34,898 nucleotides of DNA, from the NCBI GenBank assembly GCA_944387035.1, contig CALXDJ010000020.1, positions 1 through 34,898 on the forward strand, written 5' to 3'. This document shows, in pieces, positions 26,801-33,288 of the stretch. Position 1 is the stretch's first letter. Every line of letters starts with the position of its first letter. The position numbers and the translations under genes were made by a program. The stretch comes from an uncultured Oscillospiraceae bacterium. Lineage in GTDB: Bacteria > Bacillota > Clostridia > Oscillospirales > Oscillospiraceae. The notes under the pieces were generated by a model, which was not told the DNA's origin, did no database searches, and worked only from the letters and a program-made list of their open reading frames with translations.

Positions 26801-27330
26801 AGCGGTTTGCCGACAACCAGACCATCACGATCTGCGGCGTAGTGACGTCCAGCAAGACCAAAACCACCCGGAACAACAGCCTCATGGCCTACGTGGTGGT
26901 GGAAGACGACACGGCTTCCATGGAACTGCTGTGCTTTTCCCGGGTGCTGGATACCTGCGGCGCCTACCTGCGGGAAAACCAGGCGGTGGTGGTTCGGGGC
27001 AAGCTGTCCGTCCGGGACGAGAAGGCTCCCCAGATTCTGTGCGATTCGGCATATCCCCTGGCCGCCATGGACGGCGCGCCGCCTCCGGCGCCCAAGCCCA
27101 AGGGGGAGAAGATCCTGGAAGGGAACACGCTCTTTTTGAAGTTCCCCTCGCTGGACCATCCCTCCGTGCGCCATATGAAGCTGGTGTTCCAGATGTTTCC
27201 CGGCAATACCCGGGTCAAGCTGGTCATGGCGGACACCCGAAAGGTCTATGCGGGCTCGGTGTTGCTGCATGAGGCCCTGGTGGAGGAAGCCCGTCAGACG
27301 CTGGGCGCGGAAAACGTGGTCATTCAATAA
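23845..27330 (+). CDS. dnaE: DNA polymerase III alpha subunit, DnaE type
   Basis: Second replicative polymerase; in PolC-containing bacteria DnaE extends primers on the lagging strand and hands over to PolC. The 1161-residue protein has the N-terminal PHP domain (HLHVHTEFSLLDGACR, residues 4-19) and the polymerase core with PDIDMDFGDTRRGEVVDYV near 395. SMPD, GPGRGSAAGS and HAVSYAVVAYQTAWFK are further family motifs, and a C-terminal OB-fold lies near 990-1070. There is no exonuclease insertion, unlike PolC. The ATG follows CAGGAGAAG. It is the last gene of the hprK run and is followed by a long GC-rich hairpin. Confidence 0.97.
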   Translation: MSFVHLHVHTEFSLLDGACRIQDLPGIVQSMGQTACAITDHGVMYGAIDFYRACLAAGVKPIIGCEVYVTAPGRTRFDKLHEFDAESRHLVLLCENEEGYRNLSYLVSMAWTEGFYIKPRIDLELLRAHSKGLIALSACLAGEIPRMLRNGEYENAKAYALELSEIFGPDHFYLELQDHGIRDQAVVNQGILRIHQETGLPMVCTNDAHYLRKSDAEAHDVLLCIQTGKTLDDENRMRYEPRNFYLRSEAEMAALFSGYEGALENTAKIADMCHLEFTFGKYHLPEFQLPPGYDSFTYLKELCDAGYRERYGDDDTHRQQLQYEQDMIEKMGFTDYFLIVSDFVRYAKSAGIPVGPGRGSAAGSMVSYCLHITDIDPVQYNLYFERFLNPERVSMPDIDMDFGDTRRGEVVDYVRRKYGDDHVAQIVTFGTMAARGVIRDVGRVMNIPYAEVDQIAKQVPNTLHITLDDALRLSKPLSDLYESDEQVRRLIDTAKALEGMPRHASTHAAGVVITRRPVYEYVPLARNDDAVVCQYVMTTLEELGLLKMDFLGLRNLTVLDDAVKMVQTRQPDFRLSDIPEDDPETFEMISRGQTSGVFQMESTGMTGVCVGLKPRSIEDITAIIALYRPGPMDSIPRFIACKQNPKLIRYRHPSLEPILSVTYGCIVYQEQVIQIFQKLGGYSLGQADMVRRAISKKKAAQIQKEKDAFIHGDKERNITGCVANGIPEETAEAIYQEIYDFANYAFNKAHAVSYAVVAYQTAWFKCHYPREYMAALLTSVLDNSDKVAGYINECRDCGIALLPPDINRSSDCFTVEEGGIRFGLVAIKNIGRGFIQAVMAERARAPFTSLTDFCQRMTGSEMNKRAVENLIRAGAFDALGARRSQLLKVYERVMDSAADQQRKNLDGQIDFFSMGASSSEPEPVKEIDLPDIPEFTPQERMMMEKETTGLYLSGHPMDQYRDQVRQLGAPSIASILEDFSQEGGPQRFADNQTITICGVVTSSKTKTTRNNSLMAYVVVEDDTASMELLCFSRVLDTCGAYLRENQAVVVRGKLSVRDEKAPQILCDSAYPLAAMDGAPPPAPKPKGEKILEGNTLFLKFPSLDHPSVRHMKLVFQMFPGNTRVKLVMADTRKVYAGSVLLHEALVEEARQTLGAENVVIQ

Positions 27331-27341
27331 TGAAAACAAGC

Positions 27342-27375
27342 AGGAGGGCCGTCCCCACACGGGGACGGCCCTCCT
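27342..27375. terminator. strong GC-rich hairpin between dnaE and the DUF4364 gene
   Basis: Perfect 15-bp stem AGGAGGGCCGTCCCC (27342-27356) with its complement (27361-27375), loop ACAC. It lies between convergent genes and has only short T or A stretches next to it, so it may act as a weak bidirectional terminator. Confidence 0.7.
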
Positions 27376-27404
27376 TGTGCTGCTGTGTGCGCAGCAGAAT
27401 GTTC

Positions 27405-27947
27405 TTATGATTCTTCTTCCTCGTCGTCGGTGAGCAGCAGGTCCATGACCTTGCTGTAGAGCTTTTCCGGCGCCTTCATAAACCGCTCCGAGAGAACCTT
27501 GGCCATGTCTTCCCGGACAACCATCAGCTTGAGGTCCATGACGCTGCCCATGTCGTCATCCAGATTCAGCTGCACGGTGTAAGTGCCGTTGTCCCGGACT
27601 TCCGTCGAGGCCCGGACCTGACTTTTGCGCCGGAGCTTGCGGTTGATGATGCTGATGTTCTTGTCGCAGCGCAGCCGCACGGAATAGGGCAGACTGCTCT
27701 CACAGATCTGACTGTTGCGGATGCCCTTATCCGTAATGGAGTAGAGTCCGTCCTCCGAAAGGGTCAAATGTCCGGTCTTGACCAGATCGTTGAGGCATTC
27801 GGAAAAATCAAAGTATCCAATGCCGTCGTCACACATGGTCAGATCCAGTACCGTGTCGAAGGGAATGGGTTGGATGACCCGGGTGGTAATATACAGGATC
27901 AAAAATTTGATCTCCAGCTTGTTTTGAATGAACCCATGGCCCGCCAT
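27405..27947 (-). CDS. DUF4364 family protein (winged-helix-like, unknown role)
   Basis: DUF4364 proteins are common in Clostridia and look like small winged-helix regulators with a C-terminal alpha/beta part. The chosen ATG at 27947 gives 180 residues starting MAGHGFIQNKLEIKFLILYI, with AAAGGAGG upstream; the longer open frame runs through the divergent promoter region. The N-terminal ~95 residues resemble a winged helix (FSECLNDLVKTGHLTLSEDG, then YSITDKG). The C-terminus ends in an acidic run of Asp and Glu. It faces dnaE and is divergent from an XRE regulator. No target is known. Confidence 0.85.
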   Translation of the reverse strand: MAGHGFIQNKLEIKFLILYITTRVIQPIPFDTVLDLTMCDDGIGYFDFSECLNDLVKTGHLTLSEDGLYSITDKGIRNSQICESSLPYSVRLRCDKNISIINRKLRRKSQVRASTEVRDNGTYTVQLNLDDDMGSVMDLKLMVVREDMAKVLSERFMKAPEKLYSKVMDLLLTDDEEEES

Positions 27948-27986
27948 GCGCGCCGCCTCCTTTTTTCGGTATATGATTTTGCTTCT

Positions 27987-28020
27987 AGTATACCGCAATC
28001 CCCTGGGGTTTGTACACCCC
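27987..28020 (-). promoter_or_regulatory. probable promoter and operator of the DUF4364 gene
   Basis: Minus strand TGTACA (28011-28016) and TATACT (27987-27992), 18 bases apart. An inverted repeat GGGGT (28005-28009) / ACCCC (28016-28020) covers the -35 box and could be a regulator site. The -35 match is moderate. Confidence 0.5.
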
Positions 28021-28042
28021 CAAATCAAAATGGAAAGTGAGC

Positions 28043-28071
28043 TTGATATTTTTGGCGTATCCTGCTATGCT
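28043..28071 (+). promoter_or_regulatory. sigma-A type promoter of the XRE/membrane protein pair
   Basis: TTGATA (28043-28048), 17-base spacer, TATGCT (28066-28071), about 44 bases before the start of the regulator. It is back to back with the DUF4364 promoter. Confidence 0.78.
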
Positions 28072-28114
28072 GATGATATGGAAAGGACGCTTTCCATCAG
28101 ACGGGAGGGATCGC

Positions 28115-28318
28115 ATGAAAAACCGACTGGAGGAGCTGCGCCGGGCCCGGGGCATCCGGCAGGAGGAGCTGGCGGAGGCGCTGGAGGTTTCCCGGCAAAC
28201 CATCGGATCTTTGGAGAACGGGCGGTATAACCCGTCCATTTTGCTGGCATTCAAGATTGCCCGCTATTTCGGCATGACCATTGAGGAGATCTTTTTGTAC
28301 GAGGAGGAGCCGTCATGA
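28115..28318 (+). CDS. small XRE-family transcriptional regulator (67 aa)
   Basis: A single helix-turn-helix domain of the HTH_3 class, almost the whole protein. The sequence MKNRLEELRRARGIRQEELA is followed by the recognition helix VSRQTIGSLENGRYNPS and ends FLYEEEPS. Proteins of this size and type, such as YozG-like regulators, usually repress the operon they belong to. GGGAGG precedes the ATG. The stop overlaps the start of the next gene by ATGA, so the regulator and the membrane protein are translationally coupled. The signal it responds to is unknown. Confidence 0.9.
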   Translation: MKNRLEELRRARGIRQEELAEALEVSRQTIGSLENGRYNPSILLAFKIARYFGMTIEEIFLYEEEPS

Positions 28319-28731
28319 GAAGGAAGACGAAGTGGTATCTGGCGATGGGAATCCTGGGTGTGGTGCTCTCGGCGGTCAGCTTGCTGCTGGAGGGCCGGAT
28401 TCCTGATAATGTGGGCGGCATGCTCACGGGTGTGGGTATGGGCCTCTTTGGCTTCGGATTTTCCCAGTTTAAAATGCGCCGCTGGGAGGAGAAGGACCCG
28501 CAGCAGATGCGAAAAGCCGAGATTGAGGCCAATGACGAGCGGAATGTGGCCATCCGCCGCCGGGCTCAGGCCGTCAGCGGGGAAGTGCTGCAGTGGACGG
28601 TGATGGCTGCGGCCTGGGTGTCCATTGCCTTCGGCGCGCCGCTGTGGGTGACGCTGGCGGCGGTGGGGGTGTTTTTAGCCAAAAGCGTGCTGGAAGTGGC
28701 ACTGATGGTCCGATACCAGAAGCAGATGTAA
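28315..28731 (+). CDS. small integral membrane protein coupled to the XRE regulator
   Basis: I do not recognise a named function. The 138-residue product has two hydrophobic hairpins: segments at about 8-24 and 32-48, a polar middle (FKMRRWEEKDPQQMRKAEIE with the phrase NDERNVAIRRRAQ), and segments at about 91-107 and 108-130. The DERN-type motif between membrane pairs is seen in several small membrane protein families that travel with XRE regulators, possibly serving envelope sensing or immunity. It overlaps the regulator gene by four bases. No terminator with a T run follows; a small hairpin lies at 28738-28753. Confidence 0.8.
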   Translation: MRRKTKWYLAMGILGVVLSAVSLLLEGRIPDNVGGMLTGVGMGLFGFGFSQFKMRRWEEKDPQQMRKAEIEANDERNVAIRRRAQAVSGEVLQWTVMAAAWVSIAFGAPLWVTLAAVGVFLAKSVLEVALMVRYQKQM

Positions 28732-28737
28732 GGTGTC

Positions 28738-28753
28738 GAATCCGGTCGGATTC
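28738..28753 (+). other. small hairpin after the membrane protein gene
   Basis: GAATCC-GGTC-GGATTC, a 6-bp stem six bases after the stop codon and just before the promoter of the YerB-like gene. Too short and without T run for a confident terminator call. Confidence 0.35.
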
Positions 28754-28757
28754 CGCC

Positions 28758-28786
28758 TTGACGGCGCCGGAGCGGCTTGCTATCAT
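28758..28786 (+). promoter_or_regulatory. sigma-A type promoter of the YerB-like lipoprotein gene
   Basis: TTGACG (28758-28763), 17-base spacer, TATCAT (28781-28786), about 36 bases before the start codon. Confidence 0.78.
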
Positions 28787-28821
28787 AAACATAATAAGCA
28801 AACCGGAAAGGCGGCGGTGAC

Positions 28822-29907
28822 ATGAAAAGACGGATGGGAACGTTGCTGGTGGCGGCGCTGATGATCCTGACGGCAGGCTGCGGCCAAACGCCGCCGGAAC
28901 CGGAGCCGGAGCCGGACCCCGTGCCGGTGGTGGAACCGGAGCCGGTGCCTGAGCCGGACCCCGAACCGGAGGTCCCGGCGGGGACGAATCCGCTGACGGG
29001 ACTTCCCATGGAGCCGGAATACGAGCAGAACCGGCCTGTGGCCGTGATGTTCAACAACCTCAAAGCCGCGCAGCCCCAGGTGGGGATTGCGCAGGCGGAT
29101 GTGATCTACGAGATCACCGCCGAGGGCGGCATCACCCGGATGCTGGGGCTCTATCAGACTCTGGAAGGGGTGGGAACCCTGGGGAGCATCCGCTCCACCC
29201 GGCCGTATTATCTGGAACTGGCGCTGGGGCATGATGCCCTGCTGGTCCACGCGGGAGGCTCTCCCGAGGCCTATACGGATATCCGCTCCTGGGGCGTGGA
29301 CAACATGGACGGCGTCAACGGCGGGTCCGATGCCAAGATCTTCTGGCGGGACGCGGAGCGCCGCAAGACCATGAACTACGAGCACACTCTGGTGACCTCC
29401 GGGGAGAAGATTCTGGAGTATCTGGCCCAGGGGCATTTTGAGACGCAGCATGACGCGGACTATGTCTATGGCCAGACCTTTGTGGAGGATGGTACGCCGG
29501 CAGACGGCACACCGGCCCAGGAGCTGACGGTGCAGTTCTCCTCCTACAAAACCGGCGTGTTTACCTATGACCCGGAGAGTCGGACGTATCTTGCCCAGCA
29601 GTACAGCAAGCCGTACGTGGATGGGGAGACCGGGGAGCAGGTCAGCGCCTCCAATGTGCTGGTGCTCAAAACGGATATCTCCGTCATCTCCGGCGACACC
29701 GCCGGGCGGATGAAGGCCCGCCTCACCGGTGAGGGTGAGGGGCTGTATCTGTGCGGAGGGAAGTCCATCCCCATCCGCTGGAGCAAGGCGGACCGGAACC
29801 ATCCCTTCGTCTACACCCGGGAGGATGGAACCCCCCTGGCGCTGGAGCAGGGCCGCAGCTATGTCTGTATCGTCAGTGCCCGCAATGCCAAGGTCAGTGT
29901 GACATAA
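28822..29907 (+). CDS. yerB: DUF3048 (YerB-like) lipoprotein
   Basis: Secreted lipoprotein of the DUF3048/YerB family, widespread in spore-forming Bacillota, with unclear function. The 361-residue protein has a signal peptide ending in the lipobox LTAGC (Cys20). A linker made almost entirely of Pro, Glu, Val and Asp (about 24-50) probably spans the cell wall. The DUF3048 core then begins at NPLTGLPMEPEYEQNRPVAV; it contains VIYEITAEGGITRMLGLYQ and SIRSTRPYYLELALGHDALL, both family hallmarks. A GGCGGTG site stands before the ATG. A terminator follows the gene. Family assignment is firm, function is not. Confidence 0.9.
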   Translation: MKRRMGTLLVAALMILTAGCGQTPPEPEPEPDPVPVVEPEPVPEPDPEPEVPAGTNPLTGLPMEPEYEQNRPVAVMFNNLKAAQPQVGIAQADVIYEITAEGGITRMLGLYQTLEGVGTLGSIRSTRPYYLELALGHDALLVHAGGSPEAYTDIRSWGVDNMDGVNGGSDAKIFWRDAERRKTMNYEHTLVTSGEKILEYLAQGHFETQHDADYVYGQTFVEDGTPADGTPAQELTVQFSSYKTGVFTYDPESRTYLAQQYSKPYVDGETGEQVSASNVLVLKTDISVISGDTAGRMKARLTGEGEGLYLCGGKSIPIRWSKADRNHPFVYTREDGTPLALEQGRSYVCIVSARNAKVSVT

Positions 29908-29927
29908 AAAGAAATTGCAGAAAACGG

Positions 29928-29961
29928 CAAGAGCCGCCCTGAACGGGGCGGCTCTTGTTTT
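29928..29961. terminator. bidirectional intrinsic terminator
   Basis: 12-bp stem CAAGAGCCGCCC (29928-29939) with its complement (29946-29957), followed by TTTT on the plus strand and with nearby A/T on the other side. Serves the YerB-like gene and the convergent cysteine-rich gene. Confidence 0.9.
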
Positions 29962-29964
29962 GCC

Positions 29965-30657
29965 TTATTTGCAGCAACAGCAGCACTTGGCATCCTCGTA
30001 GCTTTCGGGGGTGCGGACGGTGTTGGGCGGGAAGAACTCGCCCACGGGGAAGGCGATGTTGCGGAAGATGCAGCAGGGGTCTTCGTTGTTGCTGCCGCAG
30101 TCGCATTCCTTGTCGGGCATGCAGTAGTCGTACACGGGCACCAGCAGCTGGGAATCCCGCTCCAGACGGACGATGGAGAACTGGCCCAGGGTGACGTAGA
30201 TCCGGCGGCCGTCATCGCCGCAGGAGAGATTTCCGCCGAAGCAATCGTTGATGAAGGACGGAACCTCGCACAGATCGCAGTCGCACTCCCGCTTGCCGCA
30301 GCAGTCCATGATCCGGGCGTCCAGGACGATGGGATCCACGGCCTCCACCACGGCGGTGGGGGCGTTGGCCCGGCGCATCATCTGGATGTCGGGTTCGCCT
30401 ACGCGCATTTCGGAAGAGAAGATTTTGGCGTTGCCCTCGCTGCCGAAGAGGATGGCGCGCTTGTCAAACACGCACAGGCCCTCCACGGTCACCGGTGCCG
30501 GGCAGCTGAGATAGGCCTGCAGGGTGACGGAGTAGAAAAACCGCATATCCACGGTGTAGAAGCCCCGGTTAAAGCTCACGGGCTCCACGTCCACATAGAC
30601 ATACAGCAGCTTGGCGGTGCCGCCCTTGACGGACAGCGCACGGTTGATGGCATCCAC
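29965..30657 (-). pseudogene. cysteine-rich conserved hypothetical protein, 5' end cut by the integrated element
   Basis: The product is not a named protein. From GTG at 30657 it has 230 residues with several cysteine groups (CCGKRECDCDLC, CMPDKECDC, and CCCCCK at the end), and its middle has alternating hydrophobic strands. The frame stays open and looks coding upstream of this GTG (…CCDKDCIEDLRFYPKLEC) up to a TAA at 30721-30723, without any ATG, GTG or TTG in that part and without a good ribosome site. I infer that the native start lies at the other end of the inserted element and that this copy is truncated. The rest of the frame is intact, so residual expression by read-through from the recombinase gene is possible. 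Function unknown. Confidence 0.7.
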
Positions 30658-30734
30658 ACACTCCAGCTTGGGATAGAACCGCAGATCCTCAATGCAGTCC
30701 TTATCGCAACAATGAGCAATTTAGAGGAATAGGG
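30658..30734. other. probable attachment-site junction (attL) of the integrated element
   Basis: Coding potential of the cysteine-rich gene extends to about 30720 on the minus strand and then stops at an in-frame TAA. The recombinase stop codon lies at 30735-30737. The crossover core is therefore probably within about 30700-30735, but a serine recombinase core is too short to be fixed without the other junction. Confidence 0.55.
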
Positions 30735-32273
30735 TTAAACAAAATCTTTCAACTCGATAGAAAGGGTGAAGTCTGCGGGCTTCGTCTTTTTCTCCTTGGT
30801 ATAGAGAATATCACTGACAACGGAACGCAAAAGCTCTTTCCGCCCGGACAGGGAGGAGGATTGATACCGCTCCAGAACGGTGCGCAGCTGGGCCAGCTGC
30901 TTCTCCTTGTTCCGGGACAGTTCCAGGCGGATGTCTCCTTCCAGAGATGCGACGTGCTCTTTTAAGGCGGCTTCTTCCTGGGCCAGAACCTGCATGCGCT
31001 CGGAGAAGACCGTCCGGGAGTAGGTGCCGTCCTCCAGGAGGCTGTACAAGCGGCTCCGGCGCTCCTCCAGGCGCACCTGCTGGGCCTTCATCCGGGAAAG
31101 GGAAGATTCAAGTGCCGAAACATCCGGCGGAACGTTCTGTGCAACCTCCACCTCCAGATTGTGGGCCATGGTTTCCAGCTGGCGCAGGACGGCCTGCTCT
31201 ACAAATTCATACTTGGCTCCGGCACTGCATCCCTTGGTGGGGCAAAGCAGGTAGGGGACGCCCTTGTTCTTGCCCTGCAAATTCATCAGGTGGCCGCACT
31301 TGGAGCAGTGCACCAGCCCTGCCAGCGGACTGGCTACGTGCTTGTTATCCACGTAAAAATAACGGGATTTCCTGCGGGATTGAACGGCGTCCCACAGCTC
31401 CTGGGAGATGATGGCGGGATGATGCCCGTCAATGATCTTCCATCGCTCCGGGGGATTGTAGACCACCTGTTTGCGCCGGTCGGCGCCAATGCCGGTTTTG
31501 ATGGTGCTGGTTTTCTCCCAGCGGATCTTTCCAATATAGACCGGATTGTCCAGAATCAGGCGGATAGTATTGCGGTTGAATCGGCTGCCGCGGCGCCCGT
31601 GGTAGCCCATGGCGTTCACCGCCTGCTCGATGCGGGTGCAGCCGTTGCCGGCGGCATAGAGCTGGAAGATCTGCCGCACACACTCCGCCTCCTCGGGGAC
31701 GATCTCCAGGGACGGGAGCTTGTTGATCCGGATCTTGCGGTAGCCGAAGGGGGCATTTGCCATATAGCCACCGTTCTGGACGGATTGCAGGGTGCCGCGG
31801 TGGAGCCGCTTGGTAATCATGCGGTACTCGCTTCGGGAGAGGAAGGTCTGCATCTCGGCGGCTTCTTCGTCCAGCTCCTTGGTGAGATCGTAGAGCCGGT
31901 CCGGGGTGACGATCAGCGTTTCGGAGGCCTTGAAGGTATCCAGAATAAAGCCCTGGTCATACATGCCGCCGCGGCCAAGACGCTGCATATCCATGCACAA
32001 AACCGCCTCGTATTTCCCGGCACTCACCGCCTCCATGAGCCGGAGCATCTGCGGCCGGGCGAACAGGCTTTCGCCGGAGACAACCTCCTCATAGATGTTT
32101 TCGGGCTCCACCTGATAGCCGTACCGCTCCGCGTAGGCCATCAGGGCGGCCTTGTGGCGGCGGAGGGTATCCTCCAGGCTCATATGCTCTTCGGCCCGGG
32201 ATTTGCGCAGGTACATGGCGCTGCGCACCCACCGGCCCTGGCGGGTGTATTCTTCAAGCTGTTCCCGGCGCAT
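30735..32273 (-). CDS. large serine recombinase (site-specific integrase)
   Basis: Integrase/excisionase that cuts and rejoins DNA through a serine nucleophile. The 512-residue protein has a resolvase catalytic domain at the N-terminus with YLRKSR, nucleophile Ser25, followed by VVSGESLFARPQM and DMQRLGRGG. A recombinase domain follows (APFGYRKIRINKLPSLEIVP, then LILDNPVYIGKI). A zinc ribbon with CSKCG and CPTKGC lies near residues 320-345. A coiled-coil lies at about 385-445 and includes SRMKAQQVRLEERRSRL. ATG at 32273 is chosen because AGGAGGTG stands eight bases before it; a GTG nine bases upstream lies inside that site. The gene sits at the very end of the element and reads towards the interrupted gene, the classic position for an integrase next to its att site. 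Confidence 0.95.
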   Translation of the reverse strand: MRREQLEEYTRQGRWVRSAMYLRKSRAEEHMSLEDTLRRHKAALMAYAERYGYQVEPENIYEEVVSGESLFARPQMLRLMEAVSAGKYEAVLCMDMQRLGRGGMYDQGFILDTFKASETLIVTPDRLYDLTKELDEEAAEMQTFLSRSEYRMITKRLHRGTLQSVQNGGYMANAPFGYRKIRINKLPSLEIVPEEAECVRQIFQLYAAGNGCTRIEQAVNAMGYHGRRGSRFNRNTIRLILDNPVYIGKIRWEKTSTIKTGIGADRRKQVVYNPPERWKIIDGHHPAIISQELWDAVQSRRKSRYFYVDNKHVASPLAGLVHCSKCGHLMNLQGKNKGVPYLLCPTKGCSAGAKYEFVEQAVLRQLETMAHNLEVEVAQNVPPDVSALESSLSRMKAQQVRLEERRSRLYSLLEDGTYSRTVFSERMQVLAQEEAALKEHVASLEGDIRLELSRNKEKQLAQLRTVLERYQSSSLSGRKELLRSVVSDILYTKEKKTKPADFTLSIELKDFV

Positions 32274-32294
32274 GGGGCTCACCTCCTGATTATG

Positions 32295-32585
32295 CTAAAA
32301 GTATGCACCTAGCTCTTGTGATACGGCTTTAACACCAGCCTCATATCCGGCTTCGTAGCCCTCGTTATATCGTTGTACATCACGCATGGCACAGGATCTT
32401 AACCAGGAAAGTACCCCGTAAAGACAAATCAGGCCGATTAACACGCAGAATCCGTAGCGTATGATGGCATGAATAACGGCAGCAGACTTTCGGTGGGAGG
32501 AAGATACCATACAATAAAGCAGAAACAGTGCTGTGGGAATGATGATGCCAAGAGCAAACAACACGATGATTCCCCACCAAGGCAT
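32295..32585 (-). CDS. small membrane protein with GY-repeat tail (96 aa)
   Basis: Unknown function. With the ATG at 32585 (AGGAGG six bases upstream, inside the longer TTG-started frame) the product has 96 residues. Two transmembrane segments lie at about 3-26 and 42-62. A basic turn (SSSHRKS) lies between them, and a short cytoplasmic or external tail reads RYNEGYEAGYEAGVKAVSQ. The tail resembles the segment RYESGYQDGQSEAS of the neighbouring 212-residue protein. It stands 21 bases before the recombinase start and 49 bases after its partner, on the same strand as the repressor. It could be a lysogenic-conversion, exclusion or accessory membrane protein; nothing in the sequence decides this. 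Confidence 0.75.
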   Translation of the reverse strand: MPWWGIIVLFALGIIIPTALFLLYCMVSSSHRKSAAVIHAIIRYGFCVLIGLICLYGVLSWLRSCAMRDVQRYNEGYEAGYEAGVKAVSQELGAYF

Positions 32586-32634
32586 AGAGATCCTCCTGTC
32601 AGACAAAATTTCCTATTATCCATAGTGTGTTGCG

Positions 32635-33273
32635 TTAGTCAGAACTGCTGGAGATGGAACGGAAGAGCGCCTCTGTTTCTTGTGAGGTCCGCACTGGGAA
32701 GAGTCCATAGCTCTTTGCCAGGTCCACCCGCAGGGCGTCACGACCGTCGAAGTCATAGAAAGAACTGGGGGAGAGCTGCGGCATCCCGTTGGGATTGTAT
32801 GGTGCGATACCCGCATCTCGCATAGCGGAGCGGTATCCGTCTTGGAAAGATTCCTCTCTGGCCTCCAGAAGTTCCGATACATGGGTCTCTGATGCCTCAG
32901 ACTGTCCGTCCTGATACCCGGATTCATACCGCACTTGAAGATTCGGGCGGGTGCTCTCCCGTCCGGCCCAATAGCTGGCAAGGCATGCGCAGACAAAGAA
33001 GGCCGCGAAAAGAAGACATGCGGTGGAGAATCTTGCGGAGGGAGCAGGGCGTGTGGTAGTGTCCGCTTCTTCCAAAGGGATAGCGGGTGAGTGTTTCCCG
33101 TCAAATCTTCCTTTCCAGACCAAGCGCAGCAGGATCAGAAACGGGCCATACAGTAAAATGCACAAAATCATGCCGATGGATCTTACTTCTAGGTAAGGCT
33201 GGAGAAGGACGTCTGCTGCGCTGGGGACAACGATACACGCCAAGGACAAGATTACCCTTTTTGCAATCTTCAT
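32635..33273 (-). CDS. membrane protein with GY-repeat region downstream of the repressor (212 aa)
   Basis: Unknown function. The product has hydrophobic segments at about 8-25 and 33-54 and, after a polar stretch (residues 56-80), another at 83-103. A predicted helical region with RYESGYQDGQSEASETHVSE and FQDGYRSAMRDAG follows, then a C-terminal domain with SPSSFYDFDGRDALRVDL. The start is uncertain: ATG at 33273 has only a G-rich upstream run, whereas a GTG at 33288 follows the repressor stop codon (TGAGTG) and could be used by translational coupling. I chose the ATG. It is downstream of the repressor in the same transcript. No similarity to a named family was recognised. Confidence 0.7.
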   Translation of the reverse strand: MKIAKRVILSLACIVVPSAADVLLQPYLEVRSIGMILCILLYGPFLILLRLVWKGRFDGKHSPAIPLEEADTTTRPAPSARFSTACLLFAAFFVCACLASYWAGRESTRPNLQVRYESGYQDGQSEASETHVSELLEAREESFQDGYRSAMRDAGIAPYNPNGMPQLSPSSFYDFDGRDALRVDLAKSYGLFPVRTSQETEALFRSISSSSD

Positions 33274-33288
33274 TTTGCGCCCCCGCAC

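Noticed and set aside
2778-27330. Presence of two DNA polymerase III alpha genes as a duplication
   Set aside because: PolC and DnaE are distinct families normally found together in Bacillota; nothing unusual.
28888-28980. Repetitive CCGGAG-rich stretch as a possible tandem repeat or CRISPR-like element
   Set aside because: It is the in-frame coding sequence of the Pro/Glu linker of the YerB-like lipoprotein; there are no spacers.
32274-32282. GTG start for the recombinase at 32282
   Set aside because: The GTG is part of the AGGAGGTG ribosome site; the ATG at 32273 has proper spacing.
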